Shown here one piece after another: positions 1 through 7,906 of a stretch of 64,000 bases of DNA. The notes beneath the pieces were generated by a model that was given only the letters and a program-made list of their open reading frames with translations, made no database searches and was not told the origin of the DNA. Positions within the stretch are counted from its first letter, which is position 1; each line of letters opens with the position of its first letter. Source of the DNA: Streptomyces sp. AC558_RSS880. Its GTDB lineage: Bacteria; Actinomycetota; Actinomycetes; Streptomycetales; Streptomycetaceae. Position numbers and translations under genes: made by a program. The stretch spans positions 124,001 through 188,000 of the forward strand of contig NZ_JAGMUJ010000072.1 in the NCBI RefSeq assembly GCF_019049255.1, read 5' to 3'.

Positions 1-3000
1 GCCAGGCGAAGCCGGGCGGGAATGCGGACTCCGGCCGCCGGCGAACCCGCCTCGGTGAGGAGCCGGTCCAGCAGGAACGGAGTGCTGTTCCACACCGTGA
101 CGTCGTGTCGGACCGCGAGCCGCGCCAGCGCGGCGATGTCGGCGCGATCGGCGGTGCCGGGCAGTACGAGTGTCGCGCCGGCGCCGAGCAGACCGAAGAC
201 GTCGAACACGGAGCGCACGGTGTCCGGTTCGGACAGCGCGATCCCTCGGTCCCCCTCGCCCACCGAGTACCGCGCCCGGATGTCCGTCAGTGTGCCCCGC
301 ACCGCCGCGTGGCTGAAGGTCAGCGGGCCGTGTTCGGTGAGGCGGACGTGAGCGGGAGTGCCGGGGTCACCGCGGAACGGTTCGGCCGGAGTGGCTGACG
401 CCATGACGTCGGAGACGGTGACCGTTCGTACCCCCCCGATGTCGGCGCCGGGCGTCCCGGTGACCACGAGGGCGGCCCCCGCCGCCTTGCAGTGCTCCGC
501 TGCGACGTCGGCGTCCGGTGCGGGCCGCAGCGGCAGATACGCGGCGCCCGCGGTCAGGGTTCCGAGGGCCGCGACGATCTGGTCGGCTCCGCCGGGCAGC
601 AGGAGCGCCACCGTGTCGCCGGGGCGGACACCCTGGTGGGCCAGTCCTCCCGCCATCAGGGTGGCGCGCTCCGCGAGTCGGCCGTACGTGAGGGCGTCGC
701 CGTCCGGCAGGAGGAGTGCCGTACGGTCCGGGTCGGCCTCGGCCCAGTGGAACACGTCCTCGTGCAGGAGGCCGGGGGGAACGGGACCGGGCGCGAGGGC
801 GATCCGTTCCCGCGCTTCCTTCTGCTCGGGCGGCAGCGCGGCGGGGAGCGGACCGTGCCGCCAGTCCTCGTCGGCCAGCCGGTCGAGCATGCGGCAGTAG
901 GAGTCGAACATGGCGTCCAGTACGCCCGGGCGGAACAGTTCCTCGATGGCGTCCCAGCTCACCAGGATGCCGCCGGAGGACTCCGTCACCTGGTTGTCGA
1001 GCATGACCTGCGGCGTCTGCGAGATGCCGAAGACCTTGGCCGGGAAGGCCCCGCTCAGGTCCTTGGTCGCCCGGTCGCCCACGCCCACCGTGCTGCTGAA
1101 GACCACGGGCATGGCGGCCTCCACCGTGCCCGTGCGCCGGGCGAGCTCCTGCATGAGCCAGATCGCGGACGCCTCCCTGTGGTCCAGGTCCTCGCCCATG
1201 ACCTGCTGGAGGCGGTGCGCGGCGTCGAGCCAGCTCTCGCCGGGCCGGGGCTTGTGGCCGATCAGCGACACCGACGTGAAGTCGCCGACCAGGCGGTTGA
1301 TGTGGGGGTGCACCGGCAGCCTGTTGAACAGGGTCAGGTTCACGGTGACCCCGTCCTGGTCGCTCCAGGCCGCCAGGACCTCCACGTAAGCGATCAGCAG
1401 GACCACCGAGGGGGTCAGCCCGTGCTGCCGGGCCCGCTCCCTCAGCGTCTCCCACCGGTCGGCCGCCAGCGGCCGGCTGCGGCGGGTGAACCAGGGGCGG
1501 GCCACCGCGGCCGGGTCGCCGGCGAGCGGCAGCTCGGGGGCGGGCGGCAGCTCGTCCAGCCTGCGCAGCCAGTACGCACGGGCCCGCTCGACGTCGTCCT
1601 TCTCCGGGACGACGTCGAGGACGTAGTCCCGGAAGGAGATGTCGATGGCGGGCAGTTCGGTGTCCGGGTCGGCGTGGAGTGCGTCCAGTTCGGCGTAGAG
1701 GGCCATGATGGAGGCACCGTCGAGGACGATGTAGTCGAGTCCGACGGCCAGCCGGGTCCGCGTGCGGCCGTCGCTCGGGTAGCGCACGGCCCGGATGTCG
1801 AAGAGGGGCCACCGGGTGGGGTCCAGGCGCCGGTGGGACGACTCGGCGCGCAGTCTGTCCAGCACGGCGGGCGCCTCGTCCTCCGTGCCGACCTCGGTGA
1901 CCGGGATGGTGAAGCGGGGCACGTCGCGCAGGATCCGTTGCCGGCCTTCGTGGTCGAAGACCGCGCGGAGCATCTCGTGGCGCTGGATCAGCGTCTGCCA
2001 GGCACGTTCGATGCGGGCCAGGTCGACGTCGACGCCGTCGAACTCGCTGTAGTGGTAGGTGCCCACGCCGCCGAGCGGCAACCGGTCGTCGCGGCCGATC
2101 CAGAAGGCGCGCTGCACGTCGGTGGGCGGGAACGGCTCGTGCCGGTGGGCGACGTCGCCGGTGCCCAGGGTCGTGGCACGGTGCTTCTGCCGGGTGAGGG
2201 TCGCGGCGAAGTCGGCCAGCCTGGGGCGGGTGAACAGCTGCGCGACGCGCGCCCCGCCGACGTCACGGGTGCGCAGAGCGGCGATCACCCGGGTGGCCAG
2301 CAGGGAGTCCCCGCCGAGTGCGAAGAAGTCGTCGTCGCGCCCGATGTCGGAAGCGCCGAGGAGCTCGGACCAGACCTGGGCGAGGGTGGTCTCCGCCCAG
2401 CCCATGGGCGGCTCGCCACGTCCGTGTCCGGAGGCCGCCGCTCCCGCCTCCACCAGCGCCGCGGCCTTCTTGCGGTCGGGCTTGCCGTTGGCCGTCAGCG
2501 GGAGGGCGTCGACGATCTCGATGCGGGAGGGGACCATGTAGGCGGGAAGCCGCTGCGTGAGGCTGTCCCGCAGGTCGGTCTCGGTGGGCTTCTCCGTCGG
2601 GGTGCCGGCGGCGACGAGGGCCAGCTGGGCCGGCTGACCGGTCACCAGGGCCACGCAGCCGGAGACGTCGGACCGGCCGGCGGCCGCGGCTTCCACCTCA
2701 CCGAGTTCGATGCGGTGTCCGCGCAGCTTGACCTGGTGGTCCACACGGCCGAGGAACTCCAGCACGCCGTCGGAGCGGTACCGGGCGCGGTCCCCGGTCC
2801 GGTACCAGCGCCTGCCGCCGTGCAGGACGAACTTCTCGGCGGTGCGGTCGGGGTCGCCGCGATAGCCCTCGGCCAGCCCGGCGCCGCTCATCCACAGCTC
2901 TCCCGCGACCCAGTCCGGACAGTCCCTGCCCCGTGCGTCGACCACACGGGCCCGCATGTTGGGCAGGGGGACGCCCCAGGGGATGGAAGCCCAGCCCGGG

Positions 3001-5672
3001 TCGACCTCGTCGACCTCGAAGACCGTCGAGTGCACCGCGGCCTCGGTCATGCCGCCCAGCGCGACGAACCGCGCCTCGGGTACCAGGGCGTGCAGGCGTC
3101 CCGGGAGGTCCATGCCCACCCAGTCACCGCCGAGCAGGACCAGCCGCAGCGTGTCGCCCAGTCCCTCGGGATCGGCCTCGGCCGCGGTGAGGGTCATGTC
3201 GAGCAGGGCGGGGACGCAGTTGACCAGAGTGATCCGGTGCTCACGCATCAGTCGGATCCAGTGCTGCGGGTCGCGCCCGGCCGCCTCGTCGATCAGGACG
3301 ACCGAGCCACCCGCCGACAGCGGTCCGAACAGGTCGTAGACCGCCATGTCGAAGTCCAGCTCGGCCAGGGCCAGTCCGCGGTCGGACGGCTGCACACCGA
3401 AGCGCGCGTTGATCGCGGCGAGGGTGTTCATCGCGGCGCCGTGGGAGACGTCCACTCCCTTCGGGGTGCCCGTGGACCCGGAGGTGAAGATCGTGTAGGC
3501 GACCGACGAGACAGGCTGGTCCAGCACCGGGGGCGCGGGCCGCAGGGCGTCGGCCGCGTCGAGGGTGAGGACGCGGGGCGAGCTGCCGTCGGCCCGGGCG
3601 GGCAGCTCCACCGCGTCGGGCACGTCGGTCAGCACCGCCGTCGCCGCGGCGGCCTCCAGGACGCGCGCCGCGCGCTCGGCGGGCTGGTGTACACCGACGG
3701 GAACGTAGGTCGCGCCGGCCCCCAGCACGCCGAGCACCGCCGCGACCTGACCGGCCCCCCTGGTGAGACGCACCGCGACCGAGTCACCCCGCCGGACACC
3801 GGCGTCGGTGAGCAGCGCGGTGACGCGCCCGGCCCAGGTCCGCAGCTCCTGGTACGTGAGGGGGCGGCCCGTCCCGTCGATGAGCGCCACCCGGTCGGGC
3901 TGTGCGGACGCGGCCCGGTGGAACCCCTCGTGCAGCCGCTCGGTCACGTCGGGCGCGTCGGTGTCGTTGACGCGCCCGCGGACACGGGCCTGTTCGGTCG
4001 GCAGCTGGGTCCCTACGGGGCGGGCCCACGCGTCCTCGTCGTCGAGCAGGGTCTCGAGCAGGTTCCGGTAGGCGTCGAAGGCCGCGGCGGGCACGCCGGG
4101 CGCGAACAGTTCCTCCCTGACGTCCCAGTTGAGCAGGAGACCGCCGTCCAGCTCGGTCACCTGTGCGTCCAGCCACACCTGGGGGCCCTGGGAGATGATC
4201 CAGGAAGGCTCGCCGAAGGTCTCCCGCACGGCACGGTCGTAGACCTCTCCGAGGCCGAGGGCGCTGGTGTACACGACGGGCGCGAGGACGGGCGTTCCCC
4301 CCGCGGCGCGGGAGAGGTCCCGCAGGACCTCGACGCCCGAGTACGAGCCGCGCGCGATGGTTCTGCGCAGCTCCGCCTGGATGCTCCGTGCCGAGTCGGC
4401 GAACGGACGCTCGGTGGCGAGGTCGACGTCCAGCAGGACGGAACTGCTGAAGTCGCCGATCAGCAGTTCGGTGCCGGGCCGGCTCAGGTCCCGGTCGAAC
4501 AGCGGGAGGTTGAGCAGGAACCTCGGCTCGGCGCTCCAGGCGGCGAGCACCTCGGCGAACGCCGCGGCCAGCACCGCCGTCGGAGTCACTCGGTGCTGCC
4601 TGGCCCGCTCGAGCAGGACGCGCTTGCGCCGGGCCGTCAGGTGATGGTGCAGGCGAACGGTCCGGTGGTACCGCGGCGCGGCGGATTCCGAGCCGAGCGG
4701 GTCGATGACCGTGGGCAGTTGAGGCGGAGCGCTCAGTCCGTCCAGCCGCTCGCGCCACCAGTCGCGCGCCGCGGCCACTTCGGCCTTCCTGCGCGCCCGG
4801 CTCTCCCGCAGATAGTCCCGGTAGCTGTGGCCGATGTCCGGCAGCGGGGTGTCCGGATCGTCGTAGAGGTGCTGGAGGTCCGCCAGGAGGACGCGCATGC
4901 TGGCGGCGTCGGCGCCGACCATGTCGAGATCGATGTGGAGGCGGGTCCGGTTGCCGGGCAGCAGACTGAGCGCGACGTCGAACACCTCGCCCTGCTCGAC
5001 GTCCATGCGCCGGTGGGTGTAGCGGTCCCGCAACCGGTCGAGCGCCTCGGCGCAGCCGTCGGCCGGCTCCTGGGTGAAGTCGTGCACCGTGACGGCTGGT
5101 TGTACGGGTTCGGCGAGAATCCGCTGCCGACCGTCGTCGAGCACCTTGACCCGCAGCATCTCGTGACGTCGGCGCAGTTCGGTCACGGCGGCGGCGAGAC
5201 GCTCGGGGTCGAGGCCGGTTCCGTCGAGTTCGGCGTAGAAGTGCGCTCCGACGCCGCCGAGGGGCTGGTCGTCCTGGCGTCCGATCCAGTAGGCGTGCTG
5301 CATGACGGCCAGCGGGAACGCACCGTCCGAGGGCGTCTCGTCCCGCCTCTGCGCGTCCGCTTCGGGCGGGTCGGTCCGTGTCGGCTCCGGGGTGTCCGGC
5401 TCGTCCGACGGCGCCGTGGCCGGGGCGGTGCTCAGAATGGCCAGCCATTCCCGCAGCGTCGCCGCCTCGGCGAGCTGCTCGTAACCGACCCCGATGCCCT
5501 GACGGCGCCAGTCGGCCGTGAGCCGGATGAGCCCCAGGGAGTCGAGCCCGAGCTCGAACGGGTCGGCGTCGAGTGTCACTTCCGTGCGGGGGACGTCCAC
5601 GGCGGCGGCCACCGCCGCGAGCACCTCCGAGTCCCCCAGTTCCGCTCGTCCCGGTGCAGGCGCTTCGCTCAC
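1..5672 (-). CDS. Heterocyclizing non-ribosomal peptide synthetase, coelibactin/yersiniabactin type (3' end beyond window)
   Basis: Multidomain NRPS read leftward, truncated by the window start after about 1,890 residues. Domain order: an N-terminal carrier domain (GLDSLGL, phosphopantetheine Ser about residue 45), a cyclization domain with the Cy-type DMVGAD motif instead of HHxxxDG, an adenylation domain with intact A3 (FTSGSTGTPKG, about residue 730) and A10 (NGKPDRK), a PCP (LGGDSL, Ser about 1123), a second Cy domain (DYIVLD), and a second A-like domain. Cy domains condense and cyclize Cys/Ser/Thr into thiazoline or oxazoline rings. The first carrier has no A domain before it and fits an aryl carrier loaded by the divergent salicylate ligase. 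The second A-like domain lacks the A3 loop and the A4 aspartate (see findings). GTG 5672 was chosen because AGGGAGGAAC lies just upstream; ATG 5693 is the alternative and lacks a ribosome site. The NRPS fits a metallophore; the exact product is inferred. Confidence 0.93.
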   Translation of the reverse strand, partial: MSEAPAPGRAELGDSEVLAAVAAAVDVPRTEVTLDADPFELGLDSLGLIRLTADWRRQGIGVGYEQLAEAATLREWLAILSTAPATAPSDEPDTPEPTRTDPPEADAQRRDETPSDGAFPLAVMQHAYWIGRQDDQPLGGVGAHFYAELDGTGLDPERLAAAVTELRRRHEMLRVKVLDDGRQRILAEPVQPAVTVHDFTQEPADGCAEALDRLRDRYTHRRMDVEQGEVFDVALSLLPGNRTRLHIDLDMVGADAASMRVLLADLQHLYDDPDTPLPDIGHSYRDYLRESRARRKAEVAAARDWWRERLDGLSAPPQLPTVIDPLGSESAAPRYHRTVRLHHHLTARRKRVLLERARQHRVTPTAVLAAAFAEVLAAWSAEPRFLLNLPLFDRDLSRPGTELLIGDFSSSVLLDVDLATERPFADSARSIQAELRRTIARGSYSGVEVLRDLSRAAGGTPVLAPVVYTSALGLGEVYDRAVRETFGEPSWIISQGPQVWLDAQVTELDGGLLLNWDVREELFAPGVPAAAFDAYRNLLETLLDDEDAWARPVGTQLPTEQARVRGRVNDTDAPDVTERLHEGFHRAASAQPDRVALIDGTGRPLTYQELRTWAGRVTALLTDAGVRRGDSVAVRLTRGAGQVAAVLGVLGAGATYVPVGVHQPAERAARVLEAAAATAVLTDVPDAVELPARADGSSPRVLTLDAADALRPAPPVLDQPVSSVAYTIFTSGSTGTPKGVDVSHGAAMNTLAAINARFGVQPSDRGLALAELDFDMAVYDLFGPLSAGGSVVLIDEAAGRDPQHWIRLMREHRITLVNCVPALLDMTLTAAEADPEGLGDTLRLVLLGGDWVGMDLPGRLHALVPEARFVALGGMTEAAVHSTVFEVDEVDPGWASIPWGVPLPNMRARVVDARGRDCPDWVAGELWMSGAGLAEGYRGDPDRTAEKFVLHGGRRWYRTGDRARYRSDGVLEFLGRVDHQVKLRGHRIELGEVEAAAAGRSDVSGCVALVTGQPAQLALVAAGTPTEKPTETDLRDSLTQRLPAYMVPSRIEIVDALPLTANGKPDRKKAAALVEAGAAASGHGRGEPPMGWAETTLAQVWSELLGASDIGRDDDFFALGGDSLLATRVIAALRTRDVGGARVAQLFTRPRLADFAATLTRQKHRATTLGTGDVAHRHEPFPPTDVQRAFWIGRDDRLPLGGVGTYHYSEFDGVDVDLARIERAWQTLIQRHEMLRAVFDHEGRQRILRDVPRFTIPVTEVGTEDEAPAVLDRLRAESSHRRLDPTRWPLFDIRAVRYPSDGRTRTRLAVGLDYIVLDGASIMALYAELDALHADPDTELPAIDISFRDYVLDVVPEKDDVERARAYWLRRLDELPPAPELPLAGDPAAVARPWFTRRSRPLAADRWETLRERARQHGLTPSVVLLIAYVEVLAAWSDQDGVTVNLTLFNRLPVHPHINRLVGDFTSVSLIGHKPRPGESWLDAAHRLQQVMGEDLDHREASAIWLMQELARRTGTVEAAMPVVFSSTVGVGDRATKDLSGAFPAKVFGISQTPQVMLDNQVTESSGGILVSWDAIEELFRPGVLDAMFDSYCRMLDRLADEDWRHGPLPAALPPEQKEARERIALAPGPVPPGLLHEDVFHWAEADPDRTALLLPDGDALTYGRLAERATLMAGGLAHQGVRPGDTVALLLPGGADQIVAALGTLTAGAAYLPLRPAPDADVAAEHCKAAGAALVVTGTPGADIGGVRTVTVSDVMASATPAEPFRGDPGTPAHVRLTEHGPLTFSHAAVRGTLTDIRARYSVGEGDRGIALSEPDTVRSVFDVFGLLGAGATLVLPGTADRADIAALARLAVRHDVTVWNSTPFLLDRLLTEAGSPAAGVRIPARLRL

Positions 5673-5713
5673 GAGTTCCGGTTCCTCCCTCATCACACCG
5701 CCGCATTCTCAAA

Positions 5714-5728
5714 TGACAATCATATTCA
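5714..5728. promoter_or_regulatory. Zur/Fur-type 7-1-7 operator-like sequence
   Basis: TGACAATCATATTCA is an imperfect 7-1-7 inverted repeat (half-sites TGACAAT and, on the other strand, TGAATAT) lying between the divergent NRPS and ligase genes. It resembles the TGAnAAT-type sites bound by Zur in actinobacteria. Coelibactin genes of S. coelicolor are known to be Zur-controlled. Assignment to Zur rather than another Fur-family protein is inference. Confidence 0.5.
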
Positions 5729-5743
5729 CTTAGCCTAGCCTAG
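5725..5743. promoter_or_regulatory. IdeR/DmdR-type iron box-like sequence
   Basis: Read on the minus strand this is CTAGGCTAGGCTAAGTGAA, which by eye matches 14 of 19 positions of the actinobacterial iron box TTAGGTTAGGCTAACCTAA, including the uninterrupted TAGGCTAA core. It overlaps the Zur-like box by four bases and lies in the short divergent promoter region of the NRPS and ligase. Iron control by a DmdR-type repressor is inferred. Confidence 0.5.
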
Positions 5744-5793
5744 ACGCTTGTTGACGTTTGCACCAGCCGCAACTTCCGTACCTTGGAGGACAT

Positions 5794-7461
5794 ATGGGCA
5801 CGACTTCGGTCCACGGAGCACTGGCCGGCACACCGGACTGGCCCGGCTGGCCACCCGAGGCCGCGCAGCGCTACCGTGACGCCGGCCATTGGCGGGACGA
5901 GGTCTTCGGCGACCTCCCGGCCCGGCAGGCGTCGGCGTGCCCGCAGGCCGTGGCCCTGGTCGACGGCGACCGCCGCTGGACCTACTCGGCGCTCGAGGCC
6001 GACGTCGAGGTCCTGCACCGGTCCCTGCACCGTCTCGGACTGCGCCGGGGCGACCGGGTCATCGTGCAGCTGCCCAACCGCGCGGAGTTCGTGCTGCTGT
6101 GGTTCGCCCTGCAGCGGCTCGGCGCCGTGCCGGTCCATGCCCTGCCCGGACACCGTCGCCACGAGATCGCCCACCTCGCCCGGATCACCGAGGCGGTCGC
6201 CTACGTGATCCCCGACCGGCATGCCCGCTTCGACCACCGTTCGTTGGCCGCGGACCTGGGCGCCGACCATCCGTCGCTGCGGCACACGATCGTCGTCGGT
6301 GACACGGGAGGCCACACCGGCTTCGTCCCCTACGAGACGTTGCTCGATCCGCAGGCGCCCGCCGTCACACCCCCGGAGCCGCCCGTCGCTCCCGGGGACC
6401 TGGCGCTGCTCCTGCTGTCCGGAGGCACCACCGGCACGCCCAAGCTCATCCCGCGGACGCATCAGGACTACGCCTACAACGCGCGGGCCGCGGCCGAGGT
6501 GTGTCGGCTCGACGCGGACTCGGTCTACCTCGCCGTCCTGCCGATCGCCTTCAACTTCACGATGAGCTGCCCCGGTGTCCTGGGCACACTGCAGGCCGGC
6601 GGGACCGTGGTGCTCTCCCCCAGTCCCAGCCCCGGCACCGCTCTCGAGCTGATCGAGCGCGAGAGGGTCACCATCACCGCCGTCAACCCGCCGCTGGTGC
6701 CTTACTGGCTGCGCGAGTTCGAGGACGGCCGTCGCGACCTCTCCAGCCTCGCCGTCCTGCAGGTCGGTGCCGCGCGACTGGCCGACGACCTCGCGCGCCG
6801 CATCGGGCCGACGCTCGGATGCCGGCTGCAGCAGGTGTTCGGAATGGCGGAGGGCCTGCTCAACCTGACCGCCCTCGACGACCCGGACGACATCGTCTGC
6901 TCCACCCAGGGCCGCCCGGTCTCACCGGCGGACGAGATCCTCGTCGTCGATCAGGACGGCGCGGCCGTACCCGACGGCCACGTCGGCGAACTGCTGACGC
7001 GAGGCCCGTACACACTGCGCGGGTACTACCGCTCCCCCGAACTGGCGCGGACACACTTCACCGAGGACGGCTTCTACCGCACCGGCGATCTCGTCCGGCG
7101 GCTCCCCACCGGACACCTCAGCGTGGTCGGCCGCGTCAAGGAGCAGATCAACCGAGGTGGCGAGAAGATCGACGCCACCGAGGTCGAGGAGCACCTGCTC
7201 GCCCACCCCGGCATCGACTCCGCGGCACTCGTGGCCGCGCCGGATCCCGAACTCGGCGAACGCTCCGTGGCGTTCGTCGTGTGCGCGGGCCCGGCGCCCG
7301 GCACCCGAGAACTGGCTTCCTTCCTCCGTGAACGCGGTCTGGCCGCCTACAAGGCACCGGACCGGGTGAAGGTGATCGAGCGGATGCCCCTGACCCCTGT
7401 GGGGAAGACGGACAAGAACGCGCTGCGGGGGATGGCACGACGTGAGGACGGGCAGGCCTGA
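5794..7461 (+). CDS. Salicylate/2,3-dihydroxybenzoate-AMP ligase (EntE/DhbE family)
   Basis: Stand-alone aryl-acid adenylating enzyme, 555 aa, the usual length for EntE/DhbE/YbtE. It would activate an aryl acid with ATP and load it on the N-terminal carrier domain of the divergent NRPS. Visible motifs: P-loop SGGTTGTPK (about residues 207-217), FNFTMSCPG, FGMAEGLLNLT, YRTGDLVRR and the catalytic lysine region PVGKTDKNALRG near the C-terminus. Pocket residues N-F-C and the Leu in AEGLLN match the salicylate rather than the DHB pattern known for this family. ATG 5794 was chosen over the upstream TTG 5758 because TTGGAGGA lies seven bases before it. It is followed after 87 bp by a ferredoxin gene and corresponds in position to the ligase of the coelibactin locus. 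Confidence 0.92.
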   Translation: MGTTSVHGALAGTPDWPGWPPEAAQRYRDAGHWRDEVFGDLPARQASACPQAVALVDGDRRWTYSALEADVEVLHRSLHRLGLRRGDRVIVQLPNRAEFVLLWFALQRLGAVPVHALPGHRRHEIAHLARITEAVAYVIPDRHARFDHRSLAADLGADHPSLRHTIVVGDTGGHTGFVPYETLLDPQAPAVTPPEPPVAPGDLALLLLSGGTTGTPKLIPRTHQDYAYNARAAAEVCRLDADSVYLAVLPIAFNFTMSCPGVLGTLQAGGTVVLSPSPSPGTALELIERERVTITAVNPPLVPYWLREFEDGRRDLSSLAVLQVGAARLADDLARRIGPTLGCRLQQVFGMAEGLLNLTALDDPDDIVCSTQGRPVSPADEILVVDQDGAAVPDGHVGELLTRGPYTLRGYYRSPELARTHFTEDGFYRTGDLVRRLPTGHLSVVGRVKEQINRGGEKIDATEVEEHLLAHPGIDSAALVAAPDPELGERSVAFVVCAGPAPGTRELASFLRERGLAAYKAPDRVKVIERMPLTPVGKTDKNALRGMARREDGQA

Positions 7462-7548
7462 TGGCGCCCGCCGAGCTGCCCGGTCCGACGGTGCTCGGTC
7501 CGACGATGTCCCGTCCGGCGGTGTCCGGACGGGCGGAGAGGAGGCCCG

Positions 7549-7746
7549 GTGCGCATATCCGTCGACCGTGATCTCTGCGTAGGTGCCGGACAGTGCGTGC
7601 TGTCCGCCGAGGACGTGTTCGACCAGGATCGGCACGACGGGCTCGTCGTGCTCCGGACACCCTCTCCCTCGCCTGCGGAGTCGGACGCCGTCCGCGACGC
7701 GGTGGACCGGTGTCCCGCAGGGGCCATCACGCTGCACGAGGGGTGA
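7549..7746 (+). CDS. 3Fe-4S ferredoxin
   Basis: Small ferredoxin of 65 aa. Cluster ligands are visible as CVGAGQC (C-x5-C) near the N-terminus and the CPAGAI motif near the C-terminus, the arrangement of P450-partner 3Fe-4S ferredoxins in Streptomyces. It starts at GTG with a GGAGAGGAGG ribosome site and is the second gene downstream of the ligase. A ferredoxin is also present in the coelibactin locus of S. coelicolor. It probably passes electrons to a tailoring oxygenase (P450) of the cluster that would lie outside this window; no partner is visible here. Confidence 0.9.
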   Translation: MRISVDRDLCVGAGQCVLSAEDVFDQDRHDGLVVLRTPSPSPAESDAVRDAVDRCPAGAITLHEG

Positions 7747-7822
7747 CCTGCTCCGGGGCGAGCGGCGCGGTGGAGCGGAGGTGACAGCCGACGCCACGCC
7801 GCGCGCCTTCTCCCCGTACGCC

Positions 7823-7853
7823 CGGCTCTCGGTCCGGTCCGGACCGAGAGCCG
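7823..7853. terminator. Bidirectional hairpin terminator
   Basis: Perfect 15-bp inverted arms (CGGCTCTCGGTCCGG) around a single central base, located between the convergent ferredoxin and ABC ATPase genes. No T-run follows, as is usual in Streptomyces. Confidence 0.75.
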
Positions 7854-7906
7854 CTTCCCACGTCCGCCGGCGCCCCGGTACGGCTCAGCCCCCGGAGACA
7901 CCCTGA

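Noticed and set aside
492..5738. A 1,748-codon open frame on the plus strand
   Set aside because: It is antisense to the NRPS, has Gly/Arg/Val-rich low-information sequence with no domains, and arises from the GC-skewed third codon positions of the real gene.
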